A stretch of DNA of 64,000 bases, from contig OZ234504.1 of NCBI GenBank assembly GCA_965153455.1, forward strand, positions 2,170,001-2,234,000, given 5' to 3'. Under the pieces are notes generated by a model, which saw only the letters and a list, made by a program, of their open reading frames with translations, made no database searches and was not told where the DNA came from. This DNA comes from Sphagnum compactum (lineage: Eukaryota; Bryophyta; Sphagnopsida; Sphagnales). A program made the translations under genes and the position numbers. Below, in pieces: positions 36,203 through 47,940 of this stretch (within the stretch, counting starts at the first letter, position 1; the number at the start of each line of letters is the position of its first letter).

Positions 36203-39200
36203 ATGGCTGGACTTCTGTGTGATTGTGTCGTGAAGGGGGATTTTAACTTAGAGTTCTTTGTGCAGCTTGTGGCTGGGGATGGGGTTGGTGAGTCCTCTGA
36301 GAAAGTAACAAGGTTTGAGGAAAGAGCTTTTCATGAAGAACCATCAACAACACATGTGGAGATGAGAACTGATCATAGTAGTGGTCCTCATGAACTGATT
36401 ACAGCACCATTGATGGGAGATTGGGGAAAGAAAGGTGCTGCACCTCTTTGGCCAGATATTGAGGAGTTGGAAGCCACTGGAGCTATGAAGGGATGTACAG
36501 CTGATATCTTGGAGTTTAAAGATTTTAACTCTCTGATTGTGGAAGAGCACAGGCTTGGGACCCTTCCACAATGTGCATTGCATGTTGATGTTGGTGCAGA
36601 AGTGGCATATGAAGGAGGAGATGAGGATGAGGATTCAGCAGGTGACAACAGCTCTTAGCAGTTGTGTATTTTGCTGTGGTGAAGATGATATTTCTGATCT
36701 TGAATGTGTCAGTGTTTCTGCATTCAGAAATTCTGATGTACTATGCCTGTGCATCATCTAGACAATAGCCTAGACATCACAGTTAAGGTCACCTTGGAAG
36801 GGGTTGTGGGTGCAAACTTAACTTTCACAATATCTTGTTGAATTGCTGTCATCAAGTCAGCCTCTCATCCCAATCAATTGGAACCTGCGGGGTCCAAGTA
36901 TCAGGGTTCATTAGGAAATATCAAACTCCAGCAGGGAGACCATTCCTACAGCTGAAAGCACATTTTATTGATTGTAGTGAAAGACTCTTTCTTTTGTTTG
37001 TCATCTGGGCTAAGGAATTTGTTTTGCTGAATATGGTCTTACTGACTTGCAAACTTGTCATATGTCAAAGCAGTGATCTGGTGCTGTAGGACCATGAAAA
37101 CTCCTGTGTTGAGATGTGCTGTGGTTTTATGTAGCAGGTGCATCAGATGTAAAGGAATGTGAAAGTGACCAGAGTTTCCTAGAAGGTGCCAATGAAATTG
37201 TTGCAGAAGATACTGCTCCAGGTCATATTCTTGTCAATGACAGCACTTGGTACTATCAAACTCAGTCAAATGGTGCAACAAAATGTAATGGTGGTGATGA
37301 AAGGCACTTTTCCGAAGGTGAAGTTTGTTTGGAGGTTGGTAATGAATATGTTAGTGATCCTGGTGTCTACAACTGCAAAGATTCGGAAATGGCTTGCAGT
37401 CCAAATTTTGATCCAGGAACTAAGTTGGGCCACCAATCAGAAAACCTTCCAGTTGTGGAGATGCAGGGTAAAAGTGTTCTAAGTGAATGTGGCTCTCAAC
37501 ATGTGACTAGTTCAATGACTGGGCACCAGGTAATGAGGGCAACTTGTGGAAGTGGCTCTTTTGCTGAGGTCCATAATATGAATATGTCAGATGTTGTCTT
37601 CAAAGCTGTTCCAATGAGCACTTCGCATTCTGAAAGTGCCCTACAGGATGCCAAGGATAGGATACTCAACCTGAACTTCTCCAAGGAAGGAAAGCATTGC
37701 AAACCATGGTGGAAGGGCTTCCTTTTCAGTCATCGGAACATCCACCGCAGGGTACCTGGATTACTGTCAGGAGTTGCATCAAATGGCCCAATGGGTTATG
37801 GCTCAGAAGCGGACTACTGCGATGGTAGGCCCTGTCCACTGGTCTTACCAGACCATCCTTTAAAAGACAAGACAAGTGTTGGAGATGGGAATGCCATTGG
37901 GAAGGATACCAAGAAGAACATGGAAGAGTGCGCTGTTGACATGAGCATGAATAATTTTGATTCCAGTGCACCACCAGTTGCTGCATCATCATTGACAGCT
38001 GTGACAGTGGTAGACACTGTGGGGGACCGGAAGTTGTACATTCCGCATAAACCTGACCTTAGTCATGTTGAAGAATGGGTGAACAGCATTGATTTTGCTG
38101 CTGTGGATGTTGACGAAGACATAGAGAATGTTGAACACGGGCTCAGAGAGCCATGTTCACCCGCACCACCTGCATTGACCTTTTTCAGCACCAGAGTGCA
38201 GTCTGCCCCTCAACTGAACATTGATGGGGATGGATTGATAGCAGACCATAGTGATGGATTGTTGGGCGGTGACGCTGAAATGGCAGCTTTGGTTGCTCGA
38301 TCCGTGAATCCTTTGTCAACTGTTGCATACTTTTCTGGAGTGGGACTGCGAATCATTCCACCTCTTGCATTGTACAACAGTTTGAAGACCCTCAACCTCT
38401 CGGCAAACCACATTGGTAAGCTCTTGTTGCAGATGGACTTTCTGGGTTGTAGATAGAAATGCTTGTGGGTGGGCATCCTGCAATCTCACACCAAGAAGCT
38501 TTGACAGTTTTCTACAACCCACTGCTTAGACTCGAGTTGCATTCTGGAACTGCATGTGCCAAATTTATTTGAGGATGCTAGGGGATCCTGATCACATTTA
38601 CCAACAAATGGTGTCGAGACTCTGCATGATCCATGTTTCAGGGTGTATAATCTTATATTTTTGGTTTTGTTGCAGTCCGTCTAACACCAGGATCACTTCC
38701 ACAAAGTCTGCACTCACTTGACCTATCACACAACAGAATTGTGGTAATTGAAGGCTTACGGGAACTTACTCGATTACGGGTGCTTAACTTGTCAAACAAT
38801 CGCATCTCACGTATTGGACATGGTCAGTGGTGTTCCTCTTTGACTTCATAGCAATGTCCTGTTTGCCCTTGTTGATAATATTAGGCTGGTTAATTCAGTC
38901 TGCATCTTGTCTGGTTCATTGAAAAAGACTTGAAAATATCAATGGAACTTCTATGGACATAGTCCTTGTGGGTTTTGTTGTTCTAGTTCATCTGGTATTG
39001 CAATGCATCTTGTATGTTGTCTGTTGCATCACCCTAGGTTCCACAATGTGTTTTGTGTTTTCCTTATTTGGAACTGTGCTGTATTGATTATTTCCCTGCT
39101 TTGTAGGCATCAGGTCAGCTATTGATGACCTGTACAAATTTGGTTATTGAGTGCCTCAGGTCTGGCAGGCTGCTCTTCTCTCCGGGAGCTTTACTTAGCT

Positions 39201-39911
39201 GGAAACAAGATCAGTGAAATTGAAGGGTTACATCGACTTCTGAAACTGAGTCTGCTGGACTTGAGCTTCAATAAGCTGACCACAACCAAGGCCATAAGCC
39301 AGCTGGCTGCTAATTACAATTCTCTCCAGGCTCTCAATCTGCTTGGCAATGCATTGAACAGCAATCTTGGTGAGGAACCTCTTCGGAAGCTTGTGACTGG
39401 GCTGGCTCCACACATTTTATACTTGAACAAACAAGCTGTGAAGGCTGTCTATGCACGAGATGTGGCAGTTGACAGTGTGGCACGAGCAGCATTGGGCACT
39501 CCCAGTCATCATCACCCAGCAAGGGGAAGCAAGGTTCCTAAAGGTGGATCGAGCATGGTTCCTGTTGCATCCACCTCTCAAGGAAGGATCCGGAATGGAG
39601 AAAAGGGGGCCCACTCTTTAAACATAGTGCCAGGAGGTTATTCTCAGAACACTTTGACAAAAGAGGCAATCCACAAGCAGCAGGAGTATCATCATAGCCA
39701 CCACCACCAGCAGCGGCGACATTCTGGAAACAAGGAGCATGCCCTGCAGTCTCCAGGAATTTGGTTGCAGACTCCAGCTGTGGAATCCAGACCTGTTGAG
39801 GTAGGTCCAGACTGGATGGTTTTGGCTCCTAGAAATGGCATGAATCGCACCAGGAGTGATGGATCCATATATGAGTATGGTTTGCGGCCTGTAGACAGTC
39901 CTTTTGCATGA
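36203..39911 (+). CDS. LRR protein, outer arm dynein light chain 1-like
   Basis: Four coding exons join in frame: 36203-36641, 37138-38415, 38676-38822, 39160-39911, giving 871 residues. The start has good context (AAGATGG) and an in-frame TGA about 33 bases upstream. Residues 1 to about 540 are low-complexity and acidic, with an EEWVNSID motif. The LRR block (about 545-705) has SLKTLNLSANHI, SLHSLDLSHNRI, RLRVLNLSNNRI, SLRELYLAGNKISEIEGL and SLQALNLLGN, followed by a basic, His/Ser-rich tail. This matches a plant family annotated in Arabidopsis as outer arm dynein light chain 1 proteins (At4g03260 and At1g78230). That name rests on LRR similarity only; the molecular role is unknown. It is isolated from its neighbours and is not part of a cluster. 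Confidence 0.88.
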
Positions 39912-40875
39912 AAGTCTTCTATAGAGGTGGGAGGAGCTCACCTTCACATCCTTTATTTTCAAGGTGGTCTAAATATAATGGTTGGGTGTAGGACACTCTT
40001 TTCACTTCAAGCTGTTCATTTTTCTGTCATTCACTCACTGTGTGTTCTTGATAATGGGTTTTTCTCACAGTAATCAGAAGTTATGAATTTCATCTCACAA
40101 TTGTCAAAGGTGATGCTTAAACAGCTGCAGGTTTCACTATGATGTGGATTTCTGTACTGTATATCTGTCTAGCTCAGATTCTGCCAGAGTAATCTGAGAG
40201 TTGTGCAGTCTGTCAGGGATTTCTCCCCATTTACGTCAGAGCAGAAGCAGTGAGTAGACAAAACCAGTAATAATGACACAAGTAGTCTCTGTTGTAGTCT
40301 TGATGTGCTCTTTCTAAGGTGGTACTGAATAATGTTCCAGTTTTCTGATGGTGATACTATTTCTGTTTGATTTGAACTCATACATGTACATTGCACAAGT
40401 TTTTAAGTGTCTGGAACTAACCACCCAAGTCCAACCCTGTAGCTTGCTCCTCTTGTGTCCATTGTCTGTAGAGTCCAGGCTTCAGATTACAAATGCCATG
40501 GCCCATGGCTTGTGAAACAGAATCCAGTAAGCTACAACTAACTTGTCACCTTGTAACATAGTAGCAGCCAACTTGTTGCCATCAAAGTTGATGTAAGTAG
40601 CACTTAGTTGCAATCACATTCAACCTAAACACGCAGCCATCAAGTGACAAGTGCAATTTGCCACAAAACCATCAAACTTCAGTGACCATTCATGTATTAT
40701 AAGCATACCATTTCATTTCCTTCTTCCAAGCAAGAATTGGCTTCATGGTAAGGAAAGCTTTTCAAGGTGAAAAACTTTTAAGCAAACTTGTGCATTTCTA
40801 GATTTTGATGATTAGTTAGCCTATTGCATGTCTTATTCTTTGTGAAGCACAGTGTGAAAAAACACCGTTTGTCTT
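39912..40875 (+). other. 3' flank of the LRR gene
   Basis: The first few hundred bases are mixed in composition and probably include the 3' untranslated region. No further coding sequence is seen before the second hAT relic. Confidence 0.45.
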
Positions 40876-40879
40876 TGAA

Positions 40880-42770
40880 ACTATCAATCACTTGGGCGAC
40901 AACTTGTGTTACCTTTATATACACTAGGATTTTGAAAATGAGAAGATAGGATGAAGTTATATTTTTGCCACAACTTAGTGATAGGGTTTATGTCACATAG
41001 TTCCTTCAATGCAACTTTTGCATTATTTTTCATGGTGACCTTGAAAAGGTTGTTTTGTAAATCCACGTGTTGTGGATTTAGCAAGGGTGGCACTTGTACC
41101 CCATTCATTATCCTTGAAATGCCATATGTAGCTTTAAAGACCTCCAAGTGTTTGGAGAAACAATGTTTCAACATCTTCTTAAACTATTAGTCCCAAGGCT
41201 TCCATTACAATTTGGATAGGAAACTTAACCTCCAACGCATCCACAAGGGCCCTAGTAGTAGTGCAACATTATTGCTTCATCAAAAGGAATCACATCTGAA
41301 AACATTTGTCTAATCACCCAAATTTGAACATTAGTGGTCAAGTCTTGATGTCTAGCCCATATGTGTTGCCCACACCACTCAAATACCATGTGGTCAATCA
41401 TTGTGGTTGGATCTATGATCCACTTCAAAACAATGCCTTTCATTCCTCTATTCCATCAATGAGGTGAAGCTATGGAACACATGGGCTTGAAAGATGTGGA
41501 TGCATAGAAATACAAACTATAAACATCACTGTAACAAATTTTCATTGTAGTAATCAAATCACACAAAGACATCCCGTAATTGATTAAATTTGATAAGGTT
41601 ATGGACTTCTTCCAACAACAAAAGCACACATGACAAACCTACTAACACTTCCACATCCACCAAGTGATTCAAGCTTGAACAACCTTTACTGGTTTTAGCA
41701 CATCAACCATCTTGATTAATAATGTGTGATATTCCTCTAATCACCCATTTCACTAGAACAAGCATATTGATCCATTTAGTGTGCAATTTTTTCCAAAAAT
41801 TTACTAGCTTTTTGAAATTCAAGGTGGCATTTAAGGGGCTATGAGTGAAATATGCATACAATTGGTGTAGTAGACTTTTTGACCTTGAAATTAAATTTAA
41901 ATGGCTTAGGGTTTGCATTGCCATGATTGTGTGGTGCATATTTCTCTTGAATTTGCATTGTCACACCATTGCGGATGCCTTGAAAAACAATGATCCCATT
42001 AACTCTAGACGAAATCAGATTTTTTGCTCAATGCACTCCAATTATCAACGCCTCAATGATCAATTGAGTCATATTGTTTACATTTGCACCATCATGAACA
42101 CACTCCAAAGACAATAATATAAGTACATTTTTCCAATCTCAAACCACATAAACATGGACATGAGCTCAAGATTGGTTGTCTCAATTTGTGAGTCCATTAT
42201 AACTAAAACCAACTTGGCTAGAGGAATTCGCAACCACTTTGGTGGCATCTAACACCACATGGTGCAAATGCTCAACCATTGAAAACCTTGATGTGTTGCT
42301 TTAGTGTTTTTCAAGGTTGTTTTTCATATCTAATTGTTTGGATAAACCCTTCAAACCTTCAAAGTCTATTGTTAGCCTTTCCTCCATCTACAAATGCAAA
42401 ACATATTTGAATTGAACAGGGCTTCACTTGTCATAATTCCCATCCCCTTGTGTCATAAGATGAAATACACATTCTCTCTTGCCATACTTGCAAGGATAGC
42501 TTCATTTTTAACATGTTGGGAGTGCTTAGAAAAATAGAATTTCCCTAAACTTGAATGCCAAGTTTTGAAACTTTTTCTTTCCTTTTATCAATGTATCAAA
42601 AAGGCTATCAAGCTTTGAAAGAAGCAACTTAACCATGTGTTCAACCTTTGAACACCTTTACATCTCACAACATATATTAAACCATCATCTCCAACAATAT
42701 ATTTAACCCATTTGTATTTTGTTGCCTATAAGTCCTAAAATTTATGATGTGCATCATATTGGACTTGTTT
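40880..42770 (-). pseudogene. Decayed hAT-type transposase (relic 2)
   Basis: On the minus strand from about 42770 to 40880 I read, with stops and shifts between: YKWVKYIVGDDGLIYVVRCK (about 42700, the finger region equivalent to relic 1); KNNLEKH and MVEHLHHVVLDATKVVANSS (about 42280); HVHVYVV, DWKNVLILLSLECVHDGANV (about 42130); QTLSHLNLISRSKSLLHQLY (about 41920); and LKELCDINPITKLWQKYN (about 40980). The order and wording match relic 1 and plant hAT-like transposases. Different parts survive in the two copies, so together they cover most of the family's length. It cannot encode protein, and its ends were not found. Confidence 0.78.
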
Positions 42771-45700
42771 TCATTGTTAATTTTCAATGGTGGATTCTAT
42801 AACTCGATCTATAGGTGCTAGTGCACTATTGCTAGAGGATGCAATGAAATTTGGTTGAAAGATGAAGTTTCATTTGACCCAAGGATATGGCATGGATGAA
42901 GATTTTCCAAAAAACTTGGGGCTAGATCCAAAACATCTTGAGGTTCTTGCAATGGAACTTTGCCATTAAAAATTATTGTTTAGCGATAGTTTTCAAGTAC
43001 CTTCAATGGAGGCATTACGAATGCGATTGACAAACATATGCCAAATTCCAAACTTACGTTAAACTCAAAAGCAACAAGCTTGATAGTTGATATCAACAAA
43101 AATAAAAAGGTGTAAGGTGTGTTCAACAATTTGCACATGAGCTCAATGGTGAATTGTGATGACAATAAGAAAATTAAAACTTGATACAACTACAAGGAAT
43201 TAGGATGTGAAAATAAAATACAACGAAACAAAAGTAAAAAACACAACCTTAAATCCATTCCACAATTCAACAACAAAAAAACAAGAAGGGATTGGGAGTG
43301 GGGAACTAAGATGTGGCATGTGCAAGCAACACAAGAAATTGATGGTAGCATAATGCATCGCAACAAGTGTTGGGAATCATGATGTGTGATTGACATAAGA
43401 AGTCAATGGCAAAAATATTTCCATGCACAATCTACACAAGAACACAATGTGAATGGCAATTGATACAATGGGAATTGGGATTGCAACATTTGAAACAAAG
43501 TGCAAGTTCAAAAGCACAAAGTGAAATGTGAAATGGATGAACAAAAACCCAAAACATGGTGTTAACAACAACTTCAACAATTTGTCAACTAGAACTGAAA
43601 TTCTTGACTTGCTTGCATGGTTCCAATGTGCAAGTTCTACAACAACAAACTACAATTAAAGTCCTAGCCCCCAATCACCTTAAAGACTTTGTTTCTTGAG
43701 AATTGGTCGCTTTGCCTTTTGATAAAAACTCCAAAATCCTGACTTTTCACCTTAGGCATTTGTCACCCATTATTAGAATTAGTGTTTAGTGTTCACAAGT
43801 ACACAAGCTACACAACTTGCTTAAGGTGAAAGTTGGTGAGGTGACAAAAAAAGAGTTTGTAAAAGATGGCATAAAAATCCACTAAAGTTGCAAATTGAAG
43901 ACAACATGGTGAAGGTGTTCAAAGCCTTTTTTTGTGTTAACTAAAAACAATTGCTAAAAAATAAATTTAATTGTCATAGTACCTTTTCAAGTTCAATAAT
44001 AATTAAATTATTTTTAGTATGTCAAAATTTTCAAAATATATATGTTTGCAATGATTCAATTTCAGGAAATTAGAAAGGGAAAAATACAAAAATTAGTCTT
44101 ATTATGTTATAAGTTTAGAGTTTAGGGAACCTATTAAAAAAGTAGTTTATATTTATTGCAAAAATTCCATAAATTATTGTTATTACTATCAAAATGGATT
44201 TTGAAAAATGGGTAGATGCAAGCTAAGGTGGCTCATTTTTGTGACAAAATGGTGTTTTTTCCATGGGTACCTTTTATTTAAATGCATATGGTGATTAATA
44301 TGTCCTGAAATATATTAATTGGGACTTCAACTTAAATTAACAAATTCATTATGAAAAGAGTTGTGTGGTTATTTATTGATAAAACAATTCATTTGTTAGT
44401 AATAATGAACTTTTGAAATCGAAAAATATGGATTGGTCGTTTGACTTAAACATCACAAAATGAAAAAGTTTATATTGATTTACATTCCAAATTTGTTATT
44501 GGGATTCAATATATAATGTAATACAAGATGATATGAGAAATATTTTCTTTCAAAACCATAACCATTTAATAGTTAAGGACTTTTGAATGGTTAAAATTTG
44601 ACCATATTTTTGTAAGTCCATATGAGTTGCAATTTTATTTTTATTTTTTTCAATTTCTTTCTCCCAAAAACATATTTTTTCAAAGCTTTACATGTGTCAT
44701 TATTCATATGGACTTTGTGAGTTTTCCTTTTAGAAGTTTTTAATTTAAAAATGACATTAACTACATCAAATATAAGTTTTCACATAGATTTGGGAAGGTT
44801 TGTAGGTGATTGAACATATATTATTCAAAGATTAGAATAATAACAATTTTTAAAGTAACAACCATGTTCATTTGAATCATTTTAAAGAATCCTGCATGGA
44901 CTTATAGGGAATGTAATTTTTGTTGATATTGAACCACTATATTATGCATTCACCCAAATGAAATAATAATTATTTGGCAATTAATTGTCAAACCTATAAT
45001 GTTATTATATTACCAACAAATAAAAGGTTATTTGTAAATGAAGGCAAAAATTCTTTGCCTTTGAACTAGTTATTGTTTTGGTGAAAATTTGACCAAAGCC
45101 AACATAATTTTATGAAAATGGAATATTTTGTCACAAATTCTTTTTTTTTTAAAAACAATTTGTTGATAGAGTGTTTTATTTTTTGGTAGGTTGTCACCAC
45201 ATTTATGTCTATTGGTTACAATTTTAAAAGTTCCTTAAAATACTGTCCAATTAAGTCGAAATTAGCCTAAGTATGCATGTCGCCTTAGATCCATTAATAT
45301 GTTTTTTCAAAAAACTTGGTTTGGACCTTAATTTCAACCTTCAACCCATGAAAGAATCTTAAACAATATTTTCCACAAAATGAAAAAAATAAAATAAAAT
45401 AGAATGTTAAATATTATCACTAAGCATTTGTTGCATATGATTATTCAAGATTTTGTTATAGTTGGTAACAACAATGAAATGAACAAAAGTTGCATTTAAC
45501 TTAAGTTGAAATTAATCTTATCACCAATATTGGAACTAAAAGGAATTTCACATCTCATTGAATGTCAATTTATTTTTGTAATGAATATTTTTATTTTTGT
45601 CGTGTTTTATGACCAAGTTGGTTATGTTGCTATTGAATTCTTTTCATTTATAGAAGATTTTAATGTTGAAATATTTAAATGTTGAGCAAGTAATGTTGAA

Positions 45701-46900
45701 GGTGTGTTCAACAATGCACAACTTCAATGTGCATTTTTAAAATCTTACATTGCAAGAAGCTAAATGGTCAAAACAAGGCTTGACATTTTGTAAAGTTCGA
45801 TGATTTTATTGTAACCAAAATCATATCCCTTAACCTTCAATTATGTGGAAGCTGTGGAAATTTTTAACTTCAAAATAGGCCATAGGAAAAGAGTTTGAGG
45901 TCCATAATTAATACAAAATGAGGTTTACACAATAAAAAAATTAAAGCAAAAAATGGATCCTTTGATTTTGATGTCAACAAATTATGAATAGTGGTGGATT
46001 ATCAAGGAAACTTTGCCCTTGTTCCAAAATGGAATTTACTCAAAACACCAATAGCCTTTGTAGTTTAATGTAATTGGTAATTGTAAATTTTCTCATTTGC
46101 AAATGAAGTTTGAGTCTTTGATGGTGTTTTAGGAATTATATTTTGGCAAATGGAGTCCTTTTTAGTTAAAATTAAATCATGGGATAATATTTGACCTCTT
46201 GGACATAAGCATGATAAAGTATGCCATATGGAAACATAGTTATTTTTTGGAAAATATCCATAAAATATATTTTAATGTATTGAAACCATGAATATTATTT
46301 AAGTCAATAATCAAAAATAATAAGTTCTTTGACTTCATTGCATAATATTGAAGAAACACATGTTTTAATATGCATTTAAGTACATTATTTTGAAATACAA
46401 CTAGAAAAAATACATGTCATAGTTCTGCAAAATTGAGTTACAAGTACATGAAAGTAAAACATCAATTAAAATTATTATACTTTCAAGTTGATGAAGGCCT
46501 ATTGTGTATGGAAATAGTTTCAACTTTTCATATTCTAGTCATAATTTATCAAAGTTTTAATGTAAAAGCATTTTGAAAAATTTGAACAACCAACCAATTT
46601 AGAACATACTTTTCATCCATTTTTCTTATATAGAAATTCCTCAAACTTTATGTACAACTTACAATAAACTCAATGAAGTGTTGTATGATTTCAAAATGCA
46701 ATTTAAATAGGTTTTTAATATACTTTTTAATGTTAATGTTGAAAAGAATTTTTTTTGAAAAGAATTTTTTTTAGTTCTACTTTTTTTGCATACTTTATCA
46801 TGTTTGGACCCCTTGGTAATGAGGAAGTCACTTAAAGTCAACAAAAACAAAGTGATAGATATTTGGGATTAGTCTTCAATTTGGATATCAATTGGTATAT
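42771..46900. other. AT-rich intergenic DNA, no gene recognised
   Basis: I found no coding homology, large repeat or RNA gene here. The 42780-43800 part may belong to the hAT relic's flank. The rest is AT-rich with short homopolymers and a small GAAAAGAATTTTTTTT duplication at about 46740-46772. Confidence 0.55.
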
Positions 46901-47936
46901 CATAGTACCTTGGCGGCTTTGGCACTCCACTACCGAAATAATTATTTTATTTTAAAGATTCCCGTTTGGCACTTCATTTTTTAATTATAAAAAAATTGAC
47001 CTTTTAAAATATTGAAAATGTTTAATATTCAACCGCCCTTGAATCGATACAAAATGTTATTCTCGTAAGCGTGTTGTTGTAAGTAGTTGAAGATTCTTGT
47101 AATGACATTGTGACCACTGGGAGCTTGCCCACCTGCCAACGCCACTCTAACTATAAGCTTTTATTGTTGCTACTTTTGTGACCAGTGTTCCTTGATGGTG
47201 ACATAATTGTGTGTAGGTAATGGACAAGGAAGATTCTTCATGTGCTACCTGTTGCACTAAAGGTTGACCATATAGTGAAAGGAAAACCTCTTGAATCTCT
47301 TGTTGGTGTCCAGCTATTGACAATGGTGCGTCATAAAGGAGCTTAAATCCACAATGACCAATAGCAGTAGCAACTTGCAACACCTTAGGTAGTGATGGAT
47401 TATAATTCAGTCAACTAACTTGTTTTGGTCGCAATCTCTCACATCCTTGATCTTCATAAACAATTGATCAACTTCAACTCGTGTTTTTCTTTTTCGCTGT
47501 GGAGCTTGGGAGTCCTTGTTGCTATTCGTCATCCTTTTTGTTGCAATGCCTTATTGTCCACCACCACTAGTCAAGGAGGTTGTTGTACCAATTGCCACAG
47601 TAGTTGTTCTTCAGCCATATAATAACAATAAGAAAAAGAAGAAGAAAAAGAAGATTAATAGTTGAAGGTTTTTGGCTCCAAGAGAATGTGAATGTGAATG
47701 CATTGAAGTGACACACCCCACCCAAAACATCAAACTTCAAAACCACAAAAGTGTGGGAACGTGGGTTTCTTACTCCCTTACTTGCAAAAACTTCAACAAT
47801 TTGAAATGGCCACAAATTTCGGCACGTGTCAATTTAGCATTTTTCAAATTTTGGCATTATTGTGTAACAATTATTAAATTTATTGAAAATTTCAACTTTT
47901 AATTCTTTAATGCCGAAGCTGCCAAGGTATTACAGT
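46901..47936. mobile_element. Candidate TIR element (about 1.03 kb) carrying a gene fragment
   Basis: TACCTTGGCGGCTTTGGCA (46906-46924) is matched on the other strand by TACCTTGGCAGCTTCGGCA (47911-47929): 17 of 19 bases in inverted orientation at the two ends of a 1.02 kb segment. The flanks outside the match are AT-rich and the exact ends are uncertain. There is no transposase inside. Instead it holds a minus-strand fragment of a PFP-type phosphofructokinase gene (47029-47385) and a further short minus-strand frame with a basic stretch (RKRKTRVEVDQLFMKIKDVR, about 47410-47530) that I cannot identify. It fits a non-autonomous element that captured host gene sequence. A target duplication was not resolved. 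Confidence 0.55.
47029..47385 (-). pseudogene. PPi-dependent phosphofructokinase beta-like gene fragment
   Basis: The minus strand has two blocks. The first (about 47385-47235) reads DAPLSIAGHQQEIQEVFLSL, then YGQPLVQQVAHEE. The second (47160-47032) reads VRVALAGGQAPSGHNVITRI, then FNYLQQHAYENN and RFKGG, followed at once by a stop. PFP beta subunits have the corresponding sequence around SxAAGxPxEIxxLFPxLxGQP and VVLSGGQAPGGHNVIxGxFDYL...GFKGG, the start of the nucleotide/phosphate-binding domain. Only this N-terminal part is present and the two blocks are not in one frame; an intron or decayed spacer lies between. Active PFP catalyses the PPi-dependent interconversion of fructose 6-phosphate and fructose 1,6-bisphosphate in the cytosol; this fragment cannot. 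Confidence 0.72.
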
Positions 47937-47940
47937 AATA

